Assembly (NCBI RefSeq): GCF_014640315.1
Contig: NZ_BMGS01000001.1
Coordinates: 248,001 to 312,000 of the forward strand
DNA from: Hymenobacter glacieicola
Lineage (GTDB): Bacteria; Bacteroidota; Bacteroidia; Cytophagales; Hymenobacteraceae
Direction of reading: 5' to 3'
Length of the DNA stretch: 64,000 bases
The notes beneath the pieces are model-generated. The model did not search any database. It saw nothing but the letters and a program-made list of their open reading frames with translations, and had not been told where the DNA came from. Position numbers and translations under genes: made by a program. Shown here piece after piece: positions 1-8,569 of this stretch (the stretch's first letter is position 1; every line of letters begins with the position of its first letter).

Positions 1-1
1 T

Positions 2-646
2 TATGAGCTGTTCGAGCTGGCTACTATGGATGAGCTGCCGGGCCTGCTGGCCCGCCACCCCGACCTGCGCGGCCTCAACGTGACCATTCCCTACAAGGAG
101 CAAGTATGGCCGTTCCTGAACGAGGTAGCGCCCTCTGCCGCTCGGGTTGGGGCCGTCAATGTCATCGAGTTTCGGGCCGATGGGCAGCTGATTGGGCACA
201 ACACCGACTACCTGGGCTTCCGCGAGTCGTTGCGAAATTTCCTGCCCGAGGCGAAGCTACCGGAAATGCGGGCCCTGATTTTGGGTAGCGGTGGTGCCTC
301 CAAAGCCGTGGAAGTTGCCCTCCGCGACCTAAATATTGGGTATTGGGTAGTGTCGCGCAATGCCCTAGGAGCGGGGCTGACTTACGAGGAGCTGACGCCG
401 CGCCTGTTGCAGGACCACCCGCTCATCATTAATACTACCCCCCTGGGCACCACGCCCAACGTGGAGGAGTGCCCGCCCATTCCTTACCCCTACCTCACGG
501 CTCAGCACTACCTCTACGACCTCATCTATAACCCCACCGAAACCGAATTCATGAAGCGCGGGGCTGCTCTCGGCGCTCAAACCAAAAACGGTTTCGAAAT
601 GCTCTGCCTCCAGGCCGAAGCCGCCTGGCAAATCTGGAATAGGTGA
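2..646 (+). CDS. aroE: Shikimate dehydrogenase, 3' part (5' end outside window)
   Basis: AroE reduces 3-dehydroshikimate to shikimate with NADPH in the cytoplasmic chorismate pathway. The frame is open from base 2, before the first ATG at 26, and the residues there (YELFELAT) continue the usual AroE N-terminal domain, so the gene starts outside the window. Visible motifs are NVTIPYKEQV with the catalytic lysine, the substrate-binding HNTDYLGF, and the Rossmann nucleotide loop GSGGASKAV. The C-terminus ends in the usual KNGFEMLCLQAEAAWQIW helix. It converges on the minus-strand barrel gene; a 190-base nested palindrome separates the two stop codons. Family assignment is secure; only the missing start is unknown. 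Confidence 0.95.
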   Translation, partial: YELFELATMDELPGLLARHPDLRGLNVTIPYKEQVWPFLNEVAPSAARVGAVNVIEFRADGQLIGHNTDYLGFRESLRNFLPEAKLPEMRALILGSGGASKAVEVALRDLNIGYWVVSRNALGAGLTYEELTPRLLQDHPLIINTTPLGTTPNVEECPPIPYPYLTAQHYLYDLIYNPTETEFMKRGAALGAQTKNGFEMLCLQAEAAWQIWNR

Positions 647-835
647 GACGGTGAGATGGTGAAGTGGTGATTGAGTGAATTAGTGATTCGGTGAATACAT
701 ACGTGCTGTCATCCTGAGCCGCGCAAAGGACCTCTACCTCTGTTGAGTTAACCAGAGGTAGAGGTCCTTTGCGCTGCTCAGGATGACAGCCGTTCTGTTA
801 ACTCACAAACTCACCATTTCACCGCCTCACCATTA
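641..835. repeat. Nested intergenic palindrome, locus 1 (REP core with GGTGA arms)
   Basis: The core at 705-790 is a long hairpin whose ends read GCTGTCATCCTGAGC (705-719) and GCTCAGGATGACAGC (776-790), with an inner arm AAAGGACCTCTACCTCTG repeated in inverse. Outside it, 641-695 is a run of degenerate GGTGA/GTGATT units, and 797-835 is the matching run of TCACC/TCAC units, so the whole segment can fold as a second outer hairpin. It lies exactly between two convergent stop codons and may act as a bidirectional terminator. The same design recurs at 11777-12072, 15802-16000 and 53054-53297. Confidence 0.85.
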
Positions 836-3433
836 CTGCTGGCCTTGGCCGCTGCCTTCGCCTTGCTTGGTATCGTCGTTTTGGATGCTGCGGCGGCGCT
901 TCTGGGGCTGAGTAGTGGTTTTGCCGAAGCGGTAGTTGAAGGCCAGGCGCACACCGCGCAGGTAGATGTAGTTGTTGCTTACCTGCCGGAACTGGTCGGT
1001 GTCGAGGGTGGAACTGAGGTTGCGGGTAGCTTGCAGGAAGTTATCGGCGTTCAGGGTCAGGTCGGCCTTCTCCTTAAGCATGGTTTTGCGCAAACCCAGG
1101 GAGTAGAACGTCCAGGCGCGCTGGCTGCCTTGCAACTGTACGCGCGGCGAGTTCAGGCCCCCGAAGAACTGTACGCTCAGGCCCTTCTCGAACTTGTAGC
1201 TGGAATTCAGGTTCAGGTTGTACATCACCCCACTGTTGGAGTAGGCCGAAGTGGTAATGCTGCCTTCTTCAAACGTTAGGGCCGGGCTTTCCAGTGACAC
1301 GTAGTACACGTTCACGTTGCCGCTCACGTCCCACTTCGGCACAGGCTTCACCGAGGTAAACAGGCTTACCCCGAAGGTAGCGTTGCGGCCAATGTTGCGG
1401 AAGGTCTGGTTATTCACGCCGTTGCGGTCAATGAAGCGCACCGATTCAATGGCATTGCCCGTGCGGCGGGCGTAGGCCGACATGTTCAGCACCGAGCCCT
1501 TGATGAACGTGGTGTAATTCAGCTCGTAGCTGTCCGTCAGTTCGGGGCGCAATTCTGGCTCGCCGTAGCTGATGTTCAGGCTGTCCGAAGCGTTAACAAA
1601 CGGGTTCAGGAAGAAGATCTGGGGGCGCTGAATCCGGCGCGAGTAGGCTAGGCGCAGGGTCTGGCCGGGCTTCTTGGGGTTGTTCGGCTGGAAGCTCAGG
1701 CTCAGGTTGGGCAGCAAGTTGGTGTAGTTCTGTGCCACGCTGGAGTTGTCCTGCTCCTGCTGCTGAAAGCTGCCATTGATGCGCGTGTTTTCTACCCGCG
1801 CGCCCAGCTTGAAGCTCACCTTCTTAGAGGCTGAAAACCCGTAGGTACCATAACCAGAAAACACATCCTGATTGTAATCGAATAGGTTGGAGCGGCTGGC
1901 ATCGTACACTGGGTCGATGTTGCTACCGTTGCCGGAGGGGCTAGTAAAGACGTCGTAGTCGCTGCTCACGCGGCGCAGAATGGCCTTGGCCCCGGTTTCG
2001 AGCAACGCCGTTTCCGAGAACGGGTGGGCGTAGTCGGTTTGCAGGGTGGTTTCCAGGTTGCGGGCCAGGTTGTCGCTTTCCTCCCGGTACGTCTTGGCCT
2101 GGTTTGCCTCCGAGCGGCCCTGAAACTGGTCGAGGTAGTAGGCCTGCACGTTGCGGTTGCGTGTGTGCTGGGCCAGCACGCTCCACTCGCGGCGCTTCTG
2201 CTCGAAGGTGCGAGTATAGGCCCCGCTCAAATCGTAGCTCTGGGTGCGAAAGCGCCGGTCCGTGTCGCGGGTAAAGGAGTTGGCAACCGGCAGCAGCAAG
2301 TTGTTGAACTGGTCGTAGTTGCCGCTGTTGCGGAACATGCTACCCTGCAACCCCAGGGTAAGGTTGTGGTACTGGGCCGGGTCGTAGTCGAGCCCGAAGC
2401 GGCCGAAGCCGCCGCCGCCCAGCGTGTTGCCATCGCCTTCCTGCCGCAACGACTCTCGTTCGCCGCCCGGGGTTTTCAGGTAGCGCACCAAATCGTTGCG
2501 GTTGGGGCTGTAGAAGCCGAAGCCGCTAACGGAACTGCTCAGGCCCACCTTGCCCTTGCGGTAGTTCAGGGTGCCGTTGCCGTTGGAGCTGCGCGTGCCC
2601 GCGGCCAGTCCCACGGAGCCGTTCACGCCTTCCAGGCTGTTTTTCTTCAAAATGATGTTGATGATGCCGCCCGTACCCTCGGCATCGTACTTGGCCGAAG
2701 GCGTAGTAATGACCTCCACGCTCTTGATTTGGTCGGCCGGAATCTGCTTCATGGCATCGGCCACCGAGGAGGCCACAATGCCCGAGGGCTTGTTGTTGAT
2801 GAGCACGCGCACGTTGCTGGTGCCACGCAGCTCCACGTTGCCGTCGGGGTCCACGTTCACCAGGGGTACTTTGCGTAGCACATCGGCCGCCGTGCCGCCC
2901 GAGTTGGTCAGGTCCTTTTCAGCGTTGTAAACAATCCGGTCGGGCTTGGTTTCAATGACGTCCCGCTCACCCGTGACCGTTACGCCTGCCAGGTTCTGGG
3001 CCGAGGAAGCCAGCTGTACGGTGGGCACCGTCGTCAGGCCCGTGCCTACCGTAATATTGCGCGTTTGGGTAGCGTAGCCCACAAAGCTGATTTGCAACCG
3101 AAACTCTCCGGCCGCCAGCCCCCGCAGCGCAAATCGGCCCCGTTCGTCGCACACGCCGCCATCAACGGGCGTGCTGCCGCTCAAGGGCAGCAGCGTGACG
3201 GTAGCAAACTCCACCGGCTTTTTAGTAGTAGCATCGAGTACCGTGCCTTCCAGGCGGCCCGGGCCCTTTGGAGCCGTGGGCAGAATTGGCTTAGCGGCGC
3301 CTGCACCCGGGGCGCCCGGTGCTCCGGCTGGCCGCTGACCCGCAGCCGGAGCGCCAGCCGGTGGGGCCGTTTGAGCAAAAACCGGGACCGTGAGCAGGCT
3401 GGTCAGCAGCAGGGGAAGGGTAGCGTTTTTCAT
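833..3433 (-). CDS. TonB-dependent receptor-like outer membrane beta-barrel protein
   Basis: About 866 residues. A signal peptide (MKNATLPLLLTSLLTVPVFAQ) is followed by a Pro/Ala/Gly-rich linker, a carboxypeptidase-regulatory-like domain (about residues 60-150, with FATVTLLP and LQISFVGYATQ), a TonB plug domain (about 155-265, with ADVLRKVPLVNVDPDGNVELRGTSNVRV-like features) and a C-terminal barrel of the outer-membrane beta-barrel family typical of Bacteroidota (PF14905-like). The ATG at 3433 is preferred over the alternative upstream start at 3457 because the signal peptide begins there. The substrate is not evident; no SusD partner is adjacent. It lies downstream of the ABC exporter but a strong hairpin at 3590-3651 separates them, so it is probably transcribed alone. 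Confidence 0.88.
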   Translation of the reverse strand: MKNATLPLLLTSLLTVPVFAQTAPPAGAPAAGQRPAGAPGAPGAGAAKPILPTAPKGPGRLEGTVLDATTKKPVEFATVTLLPLSGSTPVDGGVCDERGRFALRGLAAGEFRLQISFVGYATQTRNITVGTGLTTVPTVQLASSAQNLAGVTVTGERDVIETKPDRIVYNAEKDLTNSGGTAADVLRKVPLVNVDPDGNVELRGTSNVRVLINNKPSGIVASSVADAMKQIPADQIKSVEVITTPSAKYDAEGTGGIINIILKKNSLEGVNGSVGLAAGTRSSNGNGTLNYRKGKVGLSSSVSGFGFYSPNRNDLVRYLKTPGGERESLRQEGDGNTLGGGGFGRFGLDYDPAQYHNLTLGLQGSMFRNSGNYDQFNNLLLPVANSFTRDTDRRFRTQSYDLSGAYTRTFEQKRREWSVLAQHTRNRNVQAYYLDQFQGRSEANQAKTYREESDNLARNLETTLQTDYAHPFSETALLETGAKAILRRVSSDYDVFTSPSGNGSNIDPVYDASRSNLFDYNQDVFSGYGTYGFSASKKVSFKLGARVENTRINGSFQQQEQDNSSVAQNYTNLLPNLSLSFQPNNPKKPGQTLRLAYSRRIQRPQIFFLNPFVNASDSLNISYGEPELRPELTDSYELNYTTFIKGSVLNMSAYARRTGNAIESVRFIDRNGVNNQTFRNIGRNATFGVSLFTSVKPVPKWDVSGNVNVYYVSLESPALTFEEGSITTSAYSNSGVMYNLNLNSSYKFEKGLSVQFFGGLNSPRVQLQGSQRAWTFYSLGLRKTMLKEKADLTLNADNFLQATRNLSSTLDTDQFRQVSNNYIYLRGVRLAFNYRFGKTTTQPQKRRRSIQNDDTKQGEGSGQGQQ

Positions 3434-3589
3434 GAGGATAGCAGAAGATAGTTGCAAGGAGAGCAGCGGCCGAAAGCAAACAAAACGGCGGTAGCTGAAG
3501 GGTAGAAAACGGAGGATGAAGTGTAACCGACAGCGTATCAGGCCGAAATGACTGAAGCTGAAATCGGGGATAAGGACTACAAAGCTCTT

Positions 3590-3651
3590 CGGGCGTTGCC
3601 GGAGCCAGGGGTTTATTCAACCAACCCTATGTTTTTGCCCGGCAACGCCCG
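3590..3651 (-). terminator. Hairpin terminator after ABC permease
   Basis: Perfect 13-bp inverted repeat, CGGGCGTTGCCGG at 3590-3602 and CCGGCAACGCCCG at 3639-3651, with a 36-base loop. It sits just past the stop codon of the minus-strand permease gene. No clear U-tract, so factor-independent termination is not assured. Confidence 0.6.
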
Positions 3652-3674
3652 CGGGCAGGCACCAACCTACGCGC

Positions 3675-4535
3675 TTAGTTGGTCACGTTGCGGCGGTAAA
3701 GCACCAGGTAACCGGCCACCAGCACCGCGCCAAACGAGGCCAGGGCGTACCATTCGTGCCGGGCAACTTCGGGGGCTGCTTCCAGCACTCCCGCCTTGGA
3801 AACCTGCATGGACATGGCCGTCAGGAAAGGCGCCGCGTACGGAATCTTGCTAACGTGCTCCCACTGCAGCAGGGCAAACGTAGCGACTACCGCTCCCATG
3901 CCTACCCCCACCGGCACCACAAAAGAGCGCCAGAACAAACTCACGATGTACTGCACCGCCAGCAGCCCCAGCGTAGCCAGGTAGGTGCGCAGCAGCATCC
4001 AGCCTACCGTGCCAAAGGGAATGCTGTAGGTCTGGAAGCCTTGCCCGGGCCGCAGCAAACCCAGCAGCGCGCCGGCGCCCAGCAGCAAGCCCACAAACAG
4101 CAACAGGGCCCCGGCATTCAGCGCCAGCACCAGCAGCAGCTTGGAGACGAACACGGCCCCGCGCCCCACGGGCTGGGCATAGAGGTGTTTCCAGGCCGTG
4201 GCCTTGGTTTCGATGTTTACCACTAGGCTGGTCAGTAGCACCACAAACAGGGGCAGCAGCAGGGTGCCCGCCGTTTGCCAGGCCGTGCTGATAAAGCGCG
4301 GCCACGGGTCGCCGCCCGCCTTCATAATCAGGTGGCCCTTAAAGAAGAAAATGCAGAAGGTAAGCAGCACCGGCAGAGCTCCACTGAACAGGGTCAGGCG
4401 CAGGGCCGCCGTGCGCCGCAGCTTAAGCACATCGGCGGCCAGGGTGCGTCCCAGTTGCGTGACAGGAGCCGGGGCTTGCGGCAGCGCGGCAAAATCGGGT
4501 AGGATAGGCGAGGCAGGGGGTAGGGTAGCGTCCAT
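3675..4535 (-). CDS. ABC transporter permease, ABC-2 type
   Basis: 286 residues with about six hydrophobic segments: one near residue 50-65 (LPVLLTFCIFFF), a pair around 88-110 (TLLLPLFVVLLTSLVV), 127-160, 175-195, 205-225 and a final one near 265-280 (FGAVLVAGYLVLY). The topology and the conserved segment around KATAWKHLYAQPV after the second helix are typical of ABC-2 permeases of the lantibiotic/bacitracin-export type. The ATPase gene lies 45 bases or more upstream on the same strand, so the two form an exporter operon. The transported compound cannot be told from sequence; candidates include peptide antibiotics or lipids. Confidence 0.85.
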   Translation of the reverse strand: MDATLPPASPILPDFAALPQAPAPVTQLGRTLAADVLKLRRTAALRLTLFSGALPVLLTFCIFFFKGHLIMKAGGDPWPRFISTAWQTAGTLLLPLFVVLLTSLVVNIETKATAWKHLYAQPVGRGAVFVSKLLLVLALNAGALLLFVGLLLGAGALLGLLRPGQGFQTYSIPFGTVGWMLLRTYLATLGLLAVQYIVSLFWRSFVVPVGVGMGAVVATFALLQWEHVSKIPYAAPFLTAMSMQVSKAGVLEAAPEVARHEWYALASFGAVLVAGYLVLYRRNVTN

Positions 4536-4580
4536 CGTCAGGTAGCAATGAGGTAGTCAGGAAAAACAGGTGGCACCGGC

Positions 4581-5513
4581 TTACTGCACCAGGTCGGCTT
4601 TGACCTCGGTGAGGTGCAGAAAGGTATCTTCCAGGCTGGGCTGCTCCAGGCGCAGACCATAGAGCGGCTGACCCGCCGCCGTGAGGGCCGCGGCTAGCTC
4701 GGCGGTGTGCTCCCGCGAAAGCCAGGGCAACCACAGCGTGCCCGCCCCCGCTACCGTAGCGCCGGCCAGCAGGCGGGGCAGCAGGTTGCGGCAGGTATCG
4801 GCATCTTCCGTTTCCAGCACCAACCGCGCCCGGCCGGTTTGCAGGCGCTGCAAATCCGGCAGGCTCCCCTGAAACACCAGTCGGCCTTCCTGAATAACGC
4901 CCACATGCGTGGCTACTTTCTCGATTTCGTTGATAAGGTGGCTGCTGACCACAATGGTTTTGCCGTGCTCCTGACGCAGGCGGCGCAGCAGCTCGCGCAT
5001 CTCGATAATACCGTTGGGGTCTAATCCGTTGGTGGGCTCATCCAGCAACAGCAAGTCGGGATTGGAGAGCAGGGCAATGGCCAGGCCCAGGCGCTGCCGC
5101 ATGCCCAGGGAGTACTCCCGGGCGGGGCGGTGGGCGTTGTCGGCGAGGCCGACCAACTCCAGCACCTCGGCAGTACGGTGGGCCGCTACTCCGCGCAGGC
5201 GGCGGGTCGCCTCCACGTTTTCGCGGCCCGTGAGGTGGTCGTAAAGGGAGGGGTTTTCGATCAGGGCGCCCACCCGGTTCAGCAGGGTTACCCGGTGGCG
5301 GGCCATATCGTGCCCGAACAAGTGCACCGAGCCCGCCCCCGGCCGCAACAACCCCAGCAGCAGGCGCATGGTAGTGCTTTTGCCGGCCCCGTTCGGCCCC
5401 AAAAAGCCATAGATGCTGCCGGGCTCCACGCGCAGATTTACGTCGTGCAGAATAGGCCGCTTGCCGAAGTGAAAGTGCAGGCCGCGGGTTTCGAGCAGGG
5501 GGGCTAGTTGCAT
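4581..5513 (-). CDS. ABC transporter ATP-binding protein
   Basis: 310 residues from the ATG at 5513. Walker A is GPNGAGKST (about residues 39-47), the signature is YSLGMRQRL, Walker B is LLLLDEPTNGLDP, and the switch histidine is in VVSSHL. The C-terminal 80 residues resemble those of the bacitracin/lantibiotic-export ATPases. It powers the permease encoded next. A start at 5549 has been rejected because that codon lies inside a perfect TAnnTTTG -7 promoter element (5547-5554, minus strand), while 5513 leaves a normal short leader and the family-typical N-terminus. Confidence 0.93.
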   Translation of the reverse strand: MQLAPLLETRGLHFHFGKRPILHDVNLRVEPGSIYGFLGPNGAGKSTTMRLLLGLLRPGAGSVHLFGHDMARHRVTLLNRVGALIENPSLYDHLTGRENVEATRRLRGVAAHRTAEVLELVGLADNAHRPAREYSLGMRQRLGLAIALLSNPDLLLLDEPTNGLDPNGIIEMRELLRRLRQEHGKTIVVSSHLINEIEKVATHVGVIQEGRLVFQGSLPDLQRLQTGRARLVLETEDADTCRNLLPRLLAGATVAGAGTLWLPWLSREHTAELAAALTAAGQPLYGLRLEQPSLEDTFLHLTEVKADLVQ

Positions 5514-5546
5514 AGCGCCGAATTCAGGTGAGAAGGAAGACGGCAG

Positions 5547-5554
5547 CAAACGTA
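5547..5554 (-). promoter_or_regulatory. Bacteroidota-type -7 promoter box for the ABC operon
   Basis: On the minus strand the octamer reads TACGTTTG, a perfect match to TAnnTTTG, about 34 bases upstream of the ATG at 5513. No convincing TTG -33 element was found, so the call rests on the -7 box and its position. Confidence 0.45.
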
Positions 5555-5741
5555 ACGGCCCCAGTATATTCGGCTGGCCCTATTCAACCAACGCCCCGCC
5601 TACCCCCCGAAACTGCTGCTTTTCCTAACTGAACCCCGCTTTGGCGGTGCTGCGCAGGCCATCAGCCCGTTAGCCAGGGCGGCGGCGGCGTTGGTAGGAC
5701 AAAGTGCCGGGTTGATTGAGAAACCGCCCCGCCACCGGGCG

Positions 5742-6473
5742 CTATTGCTGCGCCCGCCGGAAAAACACGTCTCCACTCACCGACTCCAGCCGCAGCAGTG
5801 GCCCTGTGCCCGCGCCCAGTGCGCCTTTCACCTCATACCCGACCATTGGGTTTTGCTGGCGGTTGCTGAAGGCTACCTCCTGGTCGGTGTACACTTCGCC
5901 GGTAATGGTTTTCAGGGCCACGCTGGCGGGGCGGGCGGCCGGCCAGCTCACGTCCACAAAGCCGCTGATGGAGTTGGCGCGCAGCTCGCCCGTAAGGCCG
6001 CGCACGTCCACGTTGCCGCTGATGGTGCTAATGCGCAAATTGGTAGCGGCCGGTAGGGTAATTTCGTAGTTAATGTCGGCGCACACCGGGGCGCGGCCGT
6101 CGCGCACCCCGCCTTTGCTGTGGTCCCAGTTGCCGTAGTACAGCGTGCCGCCGCTGGGGCAGTCGCCGGGCTGGGCCTGGGCCAAGCGCTTGGCGTCGAG
6201 GTCGGAGGCTACCCGCAGGTCGGTGCCGGTAGTTTGCAGGCTCATGGTGAAGGCGTCGTTGAGCTTGTTCTGGTTGATGCTCACCGTGGCCCGCACCCGC
6301 AGCTGCCCGTCGGTGGCCGGCCGCACCCGAATGGTGGAGGCGTGTTTCAGGTCCAGGGTCACCACGGAATTGCCGCCCACGGGCGCCGCTTTTTCCAGTA
6401 CGGTTTGGGCCACGGCTACGCCGGAGCCGCTCAGCAGCCCCACGGTCAGAAAGCAAAAAAGCAAACGGAGCAT
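5742..6473 (-). CDS. Secreted DUF4097-like protein (second paralog)
   Basis: 243 residues with a signal peptide ending at VAVAQ (about residue 22). The rest is a repetitive beta-strand pattern with repeated ISGNVDV, SISGFVDV, TITGEVYTD and SVSGDVFF units, the hallmark of the DUF4097/putative auto-transporter-adhesin fold (a beta-helix or beta-roll). The final repeat ends the protein. It follows a paralog at 6657-7430 with a 183-base gap. Its function is unknown; the family often lies beside ECF sigma and anti-sigma genes, as here, which suggests an envelope stress or surface output. A cysteine pair around residues 108-137 could form a disulfide. Confidence 0.8.
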   Translation of the reverse strand: MLRLLFCFLTVGLLSGSGVAVAQTVLEKAAPVGGNSVVTLDLKHASTIRVRPATDGQLRVRATVSINQNKLNDAFTMSLQTTGTDLRVASDLDAKRLAQAQPGDCPSGGTLYYGNWDHSKGGVRDGRAPVCADINYEITLPAATNLRISTISGNVDVRGLTGELRANSISGFVDVSWPAARPASVALKTITGEVYTDQEVAFSNRQQNPMVGYEVKGALGAGTGPLLRLESVSGDVFFRRAQQ

Positions 6474-6656
6474 GACAACAAGTTGTTAAAGGTGAAAGGT
6501 TGGTAGTAAGTAGCGAGCGGTAGCGTGTCAGGCCGATGATGGTCAACGTGGGTAGCGTTGATCGGCTGGCCGGCCGCTGGTAGCCCGCGGCGCAACAACA
6601 GCGGTACAATGAACTGACTGAGCCGGGTTAGACCGCCGGCCGAGAGGTAGGGCCTG

Positions 6657-7430
6657 CTACTTGGCTTTGCGCACGTAGATGTCGCCGCTGATGTTGTGCA
6701 GGGCCAGCTTCGTGCCGCCGCCGTTCAGGGGCACCGATACGGTTTGGCCGCCTACGCGGGTCAGGCCGTCGGGCGTGGGGCGCGGGTTCAGGTCGAAGTC
6801 GGTGTACACTTCGCCCGACATGGACCGCACGGTAAGGTTGGCCTTGGAAGCGGCGGGCATGGTCACATCGAGCTTGCCACTGACCAAGGACAAGGCCGTG
6901 GGCTCGGCGGGCAGGGCGGCAAACTGCACGGTGATGTTGCCGCTGGTGCTATTGCCTACCACGGGCCCGCTCACGTTGGTCAGGGTAGCGTCGCCGTTTT
7001 TCATCTTTACCTCCAGGCTGCCCGAGAGGCCGCTTACGCGCAGGTCGCTGCCGTTCCAATTGGTTTCGGTGAACACCAGGGCCGTGCGCCGGGGCACCCG
7101 CACGGTGTAGGTAACCTCCTTGCGGGAGGCCTGCACCACGCGCAGCACGTTGCCCTGCGCTACCACCGACAAGCCCAAGCGGGTGTTATCCTCGGCTGAG
7201 TTATAAATGGGCCGCAGCCCCTGGGCTTGTTTGGGCGGCTCCTGGTAGCCGTTGCCGCGGATCACCACCTCGTCACCGTCGTAGCCCTCTACCACCACGC
7301 TGCTGCCGTGCATTTCCAGCACGAGGCGGCGGTTTTCGCGGGTAGGAAAGCGGGTTTTGTATTCTTGCGCCCGTAAGGCGGAGGCCGTCCCGGTCAGTAG
7401 GAGCAGGCTAAAAAGGAAGGAACGTTTCAT
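6657..7430 (-). CDS. Secreted DUF4097-like protein (first paralog)
   Basis: 257 residues with a clear signal peptide (MKRSFLFSLLLLTGTASALRAQ). The mature part has short repeated strands ending in gly/val-rich motifs: VSGLSGSLEV, NSTSGNITV, LVSGKLDV, SMSGEVYTD and NISGDIYV, diagnostic of the DUF4097 beta-repeat fold. It shares the GEVYTD and terminal SGD(I/V)(Y/F) motifs with the gene at 5742-6473, so the two are paralogs. A REP palindrome at 7556-7633 separates it from the anti-sigma gene upstream, which may set separate expression levels. Molecular function is not known. Confidence 0.8.
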   Translation of the reverse strand: MKRSFLFSLLLLTGTASALRAQEYKTRFPTRENRRLVLEMHGSSVVVEGYDGDEVVIRGNGYQEPPKQAQGLRPIYNSAEDNTRLGLSVVAQGNVLRVVQASRKEVTYTVRVPRRTALVFTETNWNGSDLRVSGLSGSLEVKMKNGDATLTNVSGPVVGNSTSGNITVQFAALPAEPTALSLVSGKLDVTMPAASKANLTVRSMSGEVYTDFDLNPRPTPDGLTRVGGQTVSVPLNGGGTKLALHNISGDIYVRKAK

Positions 7431-7555
7431 ACTAGCAGAAGAAAGAGCGAGAAAAAGAAGCCGCCGCCAGGTTGCGCGGGCCCACGCAGGTAGGGAAGCA
7501 GCAAATCAATAAGTAGCATCTCGAATAGGTAGCTTCTCCAAAGCCAGACCCGAGT

Positions 7556-7633
7556 TGTCATTCCGAGCGCAGTGAGGAATCTGGGTCGAACTCCAGAGGC
7601 TAACTCAGATTCCTCGCTGTGCTCGGAATGACA
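7556..7633. repeat. REP-like palindrome, TGTCATTCCGAG type, copy 1
   Basis: A long imperfect hairpin: the left end reads TGTCATTCCGAGCGCAGTGA and the right end is its near-exact inverse ending GCTCGGAATGACA, with GAGGAATCTGGGT and its inverse inside. Two other copies with the same ends occur at 31327-31404 and 32779-32856. Here it sits between the HEAT anti-sigma gene and the first DUF4097 gene, both on the minus strand. Confidence 0.85.
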
Positions 7634-7669
7634 GCGAAAAGGGCTTTGCAGACGATTCCTAAAGCAACA

Positions 7670-8539
7670 TCAGATTAAAAGCCCCAGGCCTTGCTGGGCC
7701 TGTTGGCGCACCACGGGCAGCACATTGGGCTGGCGGGAGAGGTGCTCCAGGGGAGCCACGGCCCGCTTGTCGCGCAGAGCCACCAGCAGTTCAATCAGGG
7801 TAATCTGCACGTTAGGGTCGGTTTGGTTGGGTAGGGCCTGCACCAGGGCCGGCCCCACGCGCGGATCGGCGCGCAGGTGAAACAGCGCTTCGGCCGCGGC
7901 CAGGCGCACGTTGGGGTTAGGGTCGGCGTTGAGGGTCGTGATGAGCACCTGCACTGCGGCGTCGCCGGGCTGTACCGTGGTGGGCGCTTCGCTGACCAGC
8001 TGCAGGCGGCGGTTAGCCGAGGCGGGCTGACCAGCCAGGGTAGTAAGCTGGGCGGCCAGCTCCGGTTGCCGGGTTGGCCGCATGGCCACTTCCGGCGCAG
8101 CCACCGGCCGCAGCAGCAACCCCAGCACCGTGCCGACTGCCAGCAAGGCCACAGCGGCCGCCATCCGCAGCCAGCGCCCCGCCGCCGACGCCTCCCAAAG
8201 CGGAATGACCCTGGCACCCGGGGCGGGCTCCTCCGCGGGAGCTGGCAGGAGCGGCAGCCCTGCCGGCTGGTTGCGGTTTAGGGCTGCTTTTTCCTGATTG
8301 AGTGCCTGCAAAAAGTTTGCGCGCAGGGCTGGGGGCGGGGGCGGGGCGGGTAGGGCGTCGAGGTGCTCGAGCAGGGCACGGAGCTGGTGCAGCTGCTGGC
8401 GGCAGGCGGGGCACTGGCGCAGGTGAGCGGTCAGGGCCTCGGCGTCGGGGCGGGGGAGGGCGCCTTCGGCGTGAGCAGGTAGCAGCGGCTCCCAACGGGC
8501 GCAGTCGGCGGGTAGCAGGGTTTCGGCGGAAGAAGTCAT
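7670..8539 (-). CDS. Membrane anti-sigma-like protein with zinc finger and HEAT repeats
   Basis: 289 residues from the ATG at 8539. The N-terminus has an anti-sigma zinc-finger pattern with H39, C43 and C46 in AHLRQCPAC and an upstream C13, as in zf-HC2 proteins. A Pro-rich linker follows, a single membrane helix is at about 124-146, and the C-terminal part (about 195-285) carries HEAT-like helical repeats (PNVRLAAAEALFHL, NVQITLIELLVAL). It starts 30 bases after the sigma-factor stop and so probably binds and inhibits that sigma factor at the inner membrane, with the HEAT part in the periplasm as a sensor or scaffold. An upstream TTG two codons earlier is possible. Confidence 0.85.
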   Translation of the reverse strand: MTSSAETLLPADCARWEPLLPAHAEGALPRPDAEALTAHLRQCPACRQQLHQLRALLEHLDALPAPPPPPALRANFLQALNQEKAALNRNQPAGLPLLPAPAEEPAPGARVIPLWEASAAGRWLRMAAAVALLAVGTVLGLLLRPVAAPEVAMRPTRQPELAAQLTTLAGQPASANRRLQLVSEAPTTVQPGDAAVQVLITTLNADPNPNVRLAAAEALFHLRADPRVGPALVQALPNQTDPNVQITLIELLVALRDKRAVAPLEHLSRQPNVLPVVRQQAQQGLGLLI

Positions 8540-8569
8540 ATACAAACGGGCGGCCAGCGCCCCGAAAAT

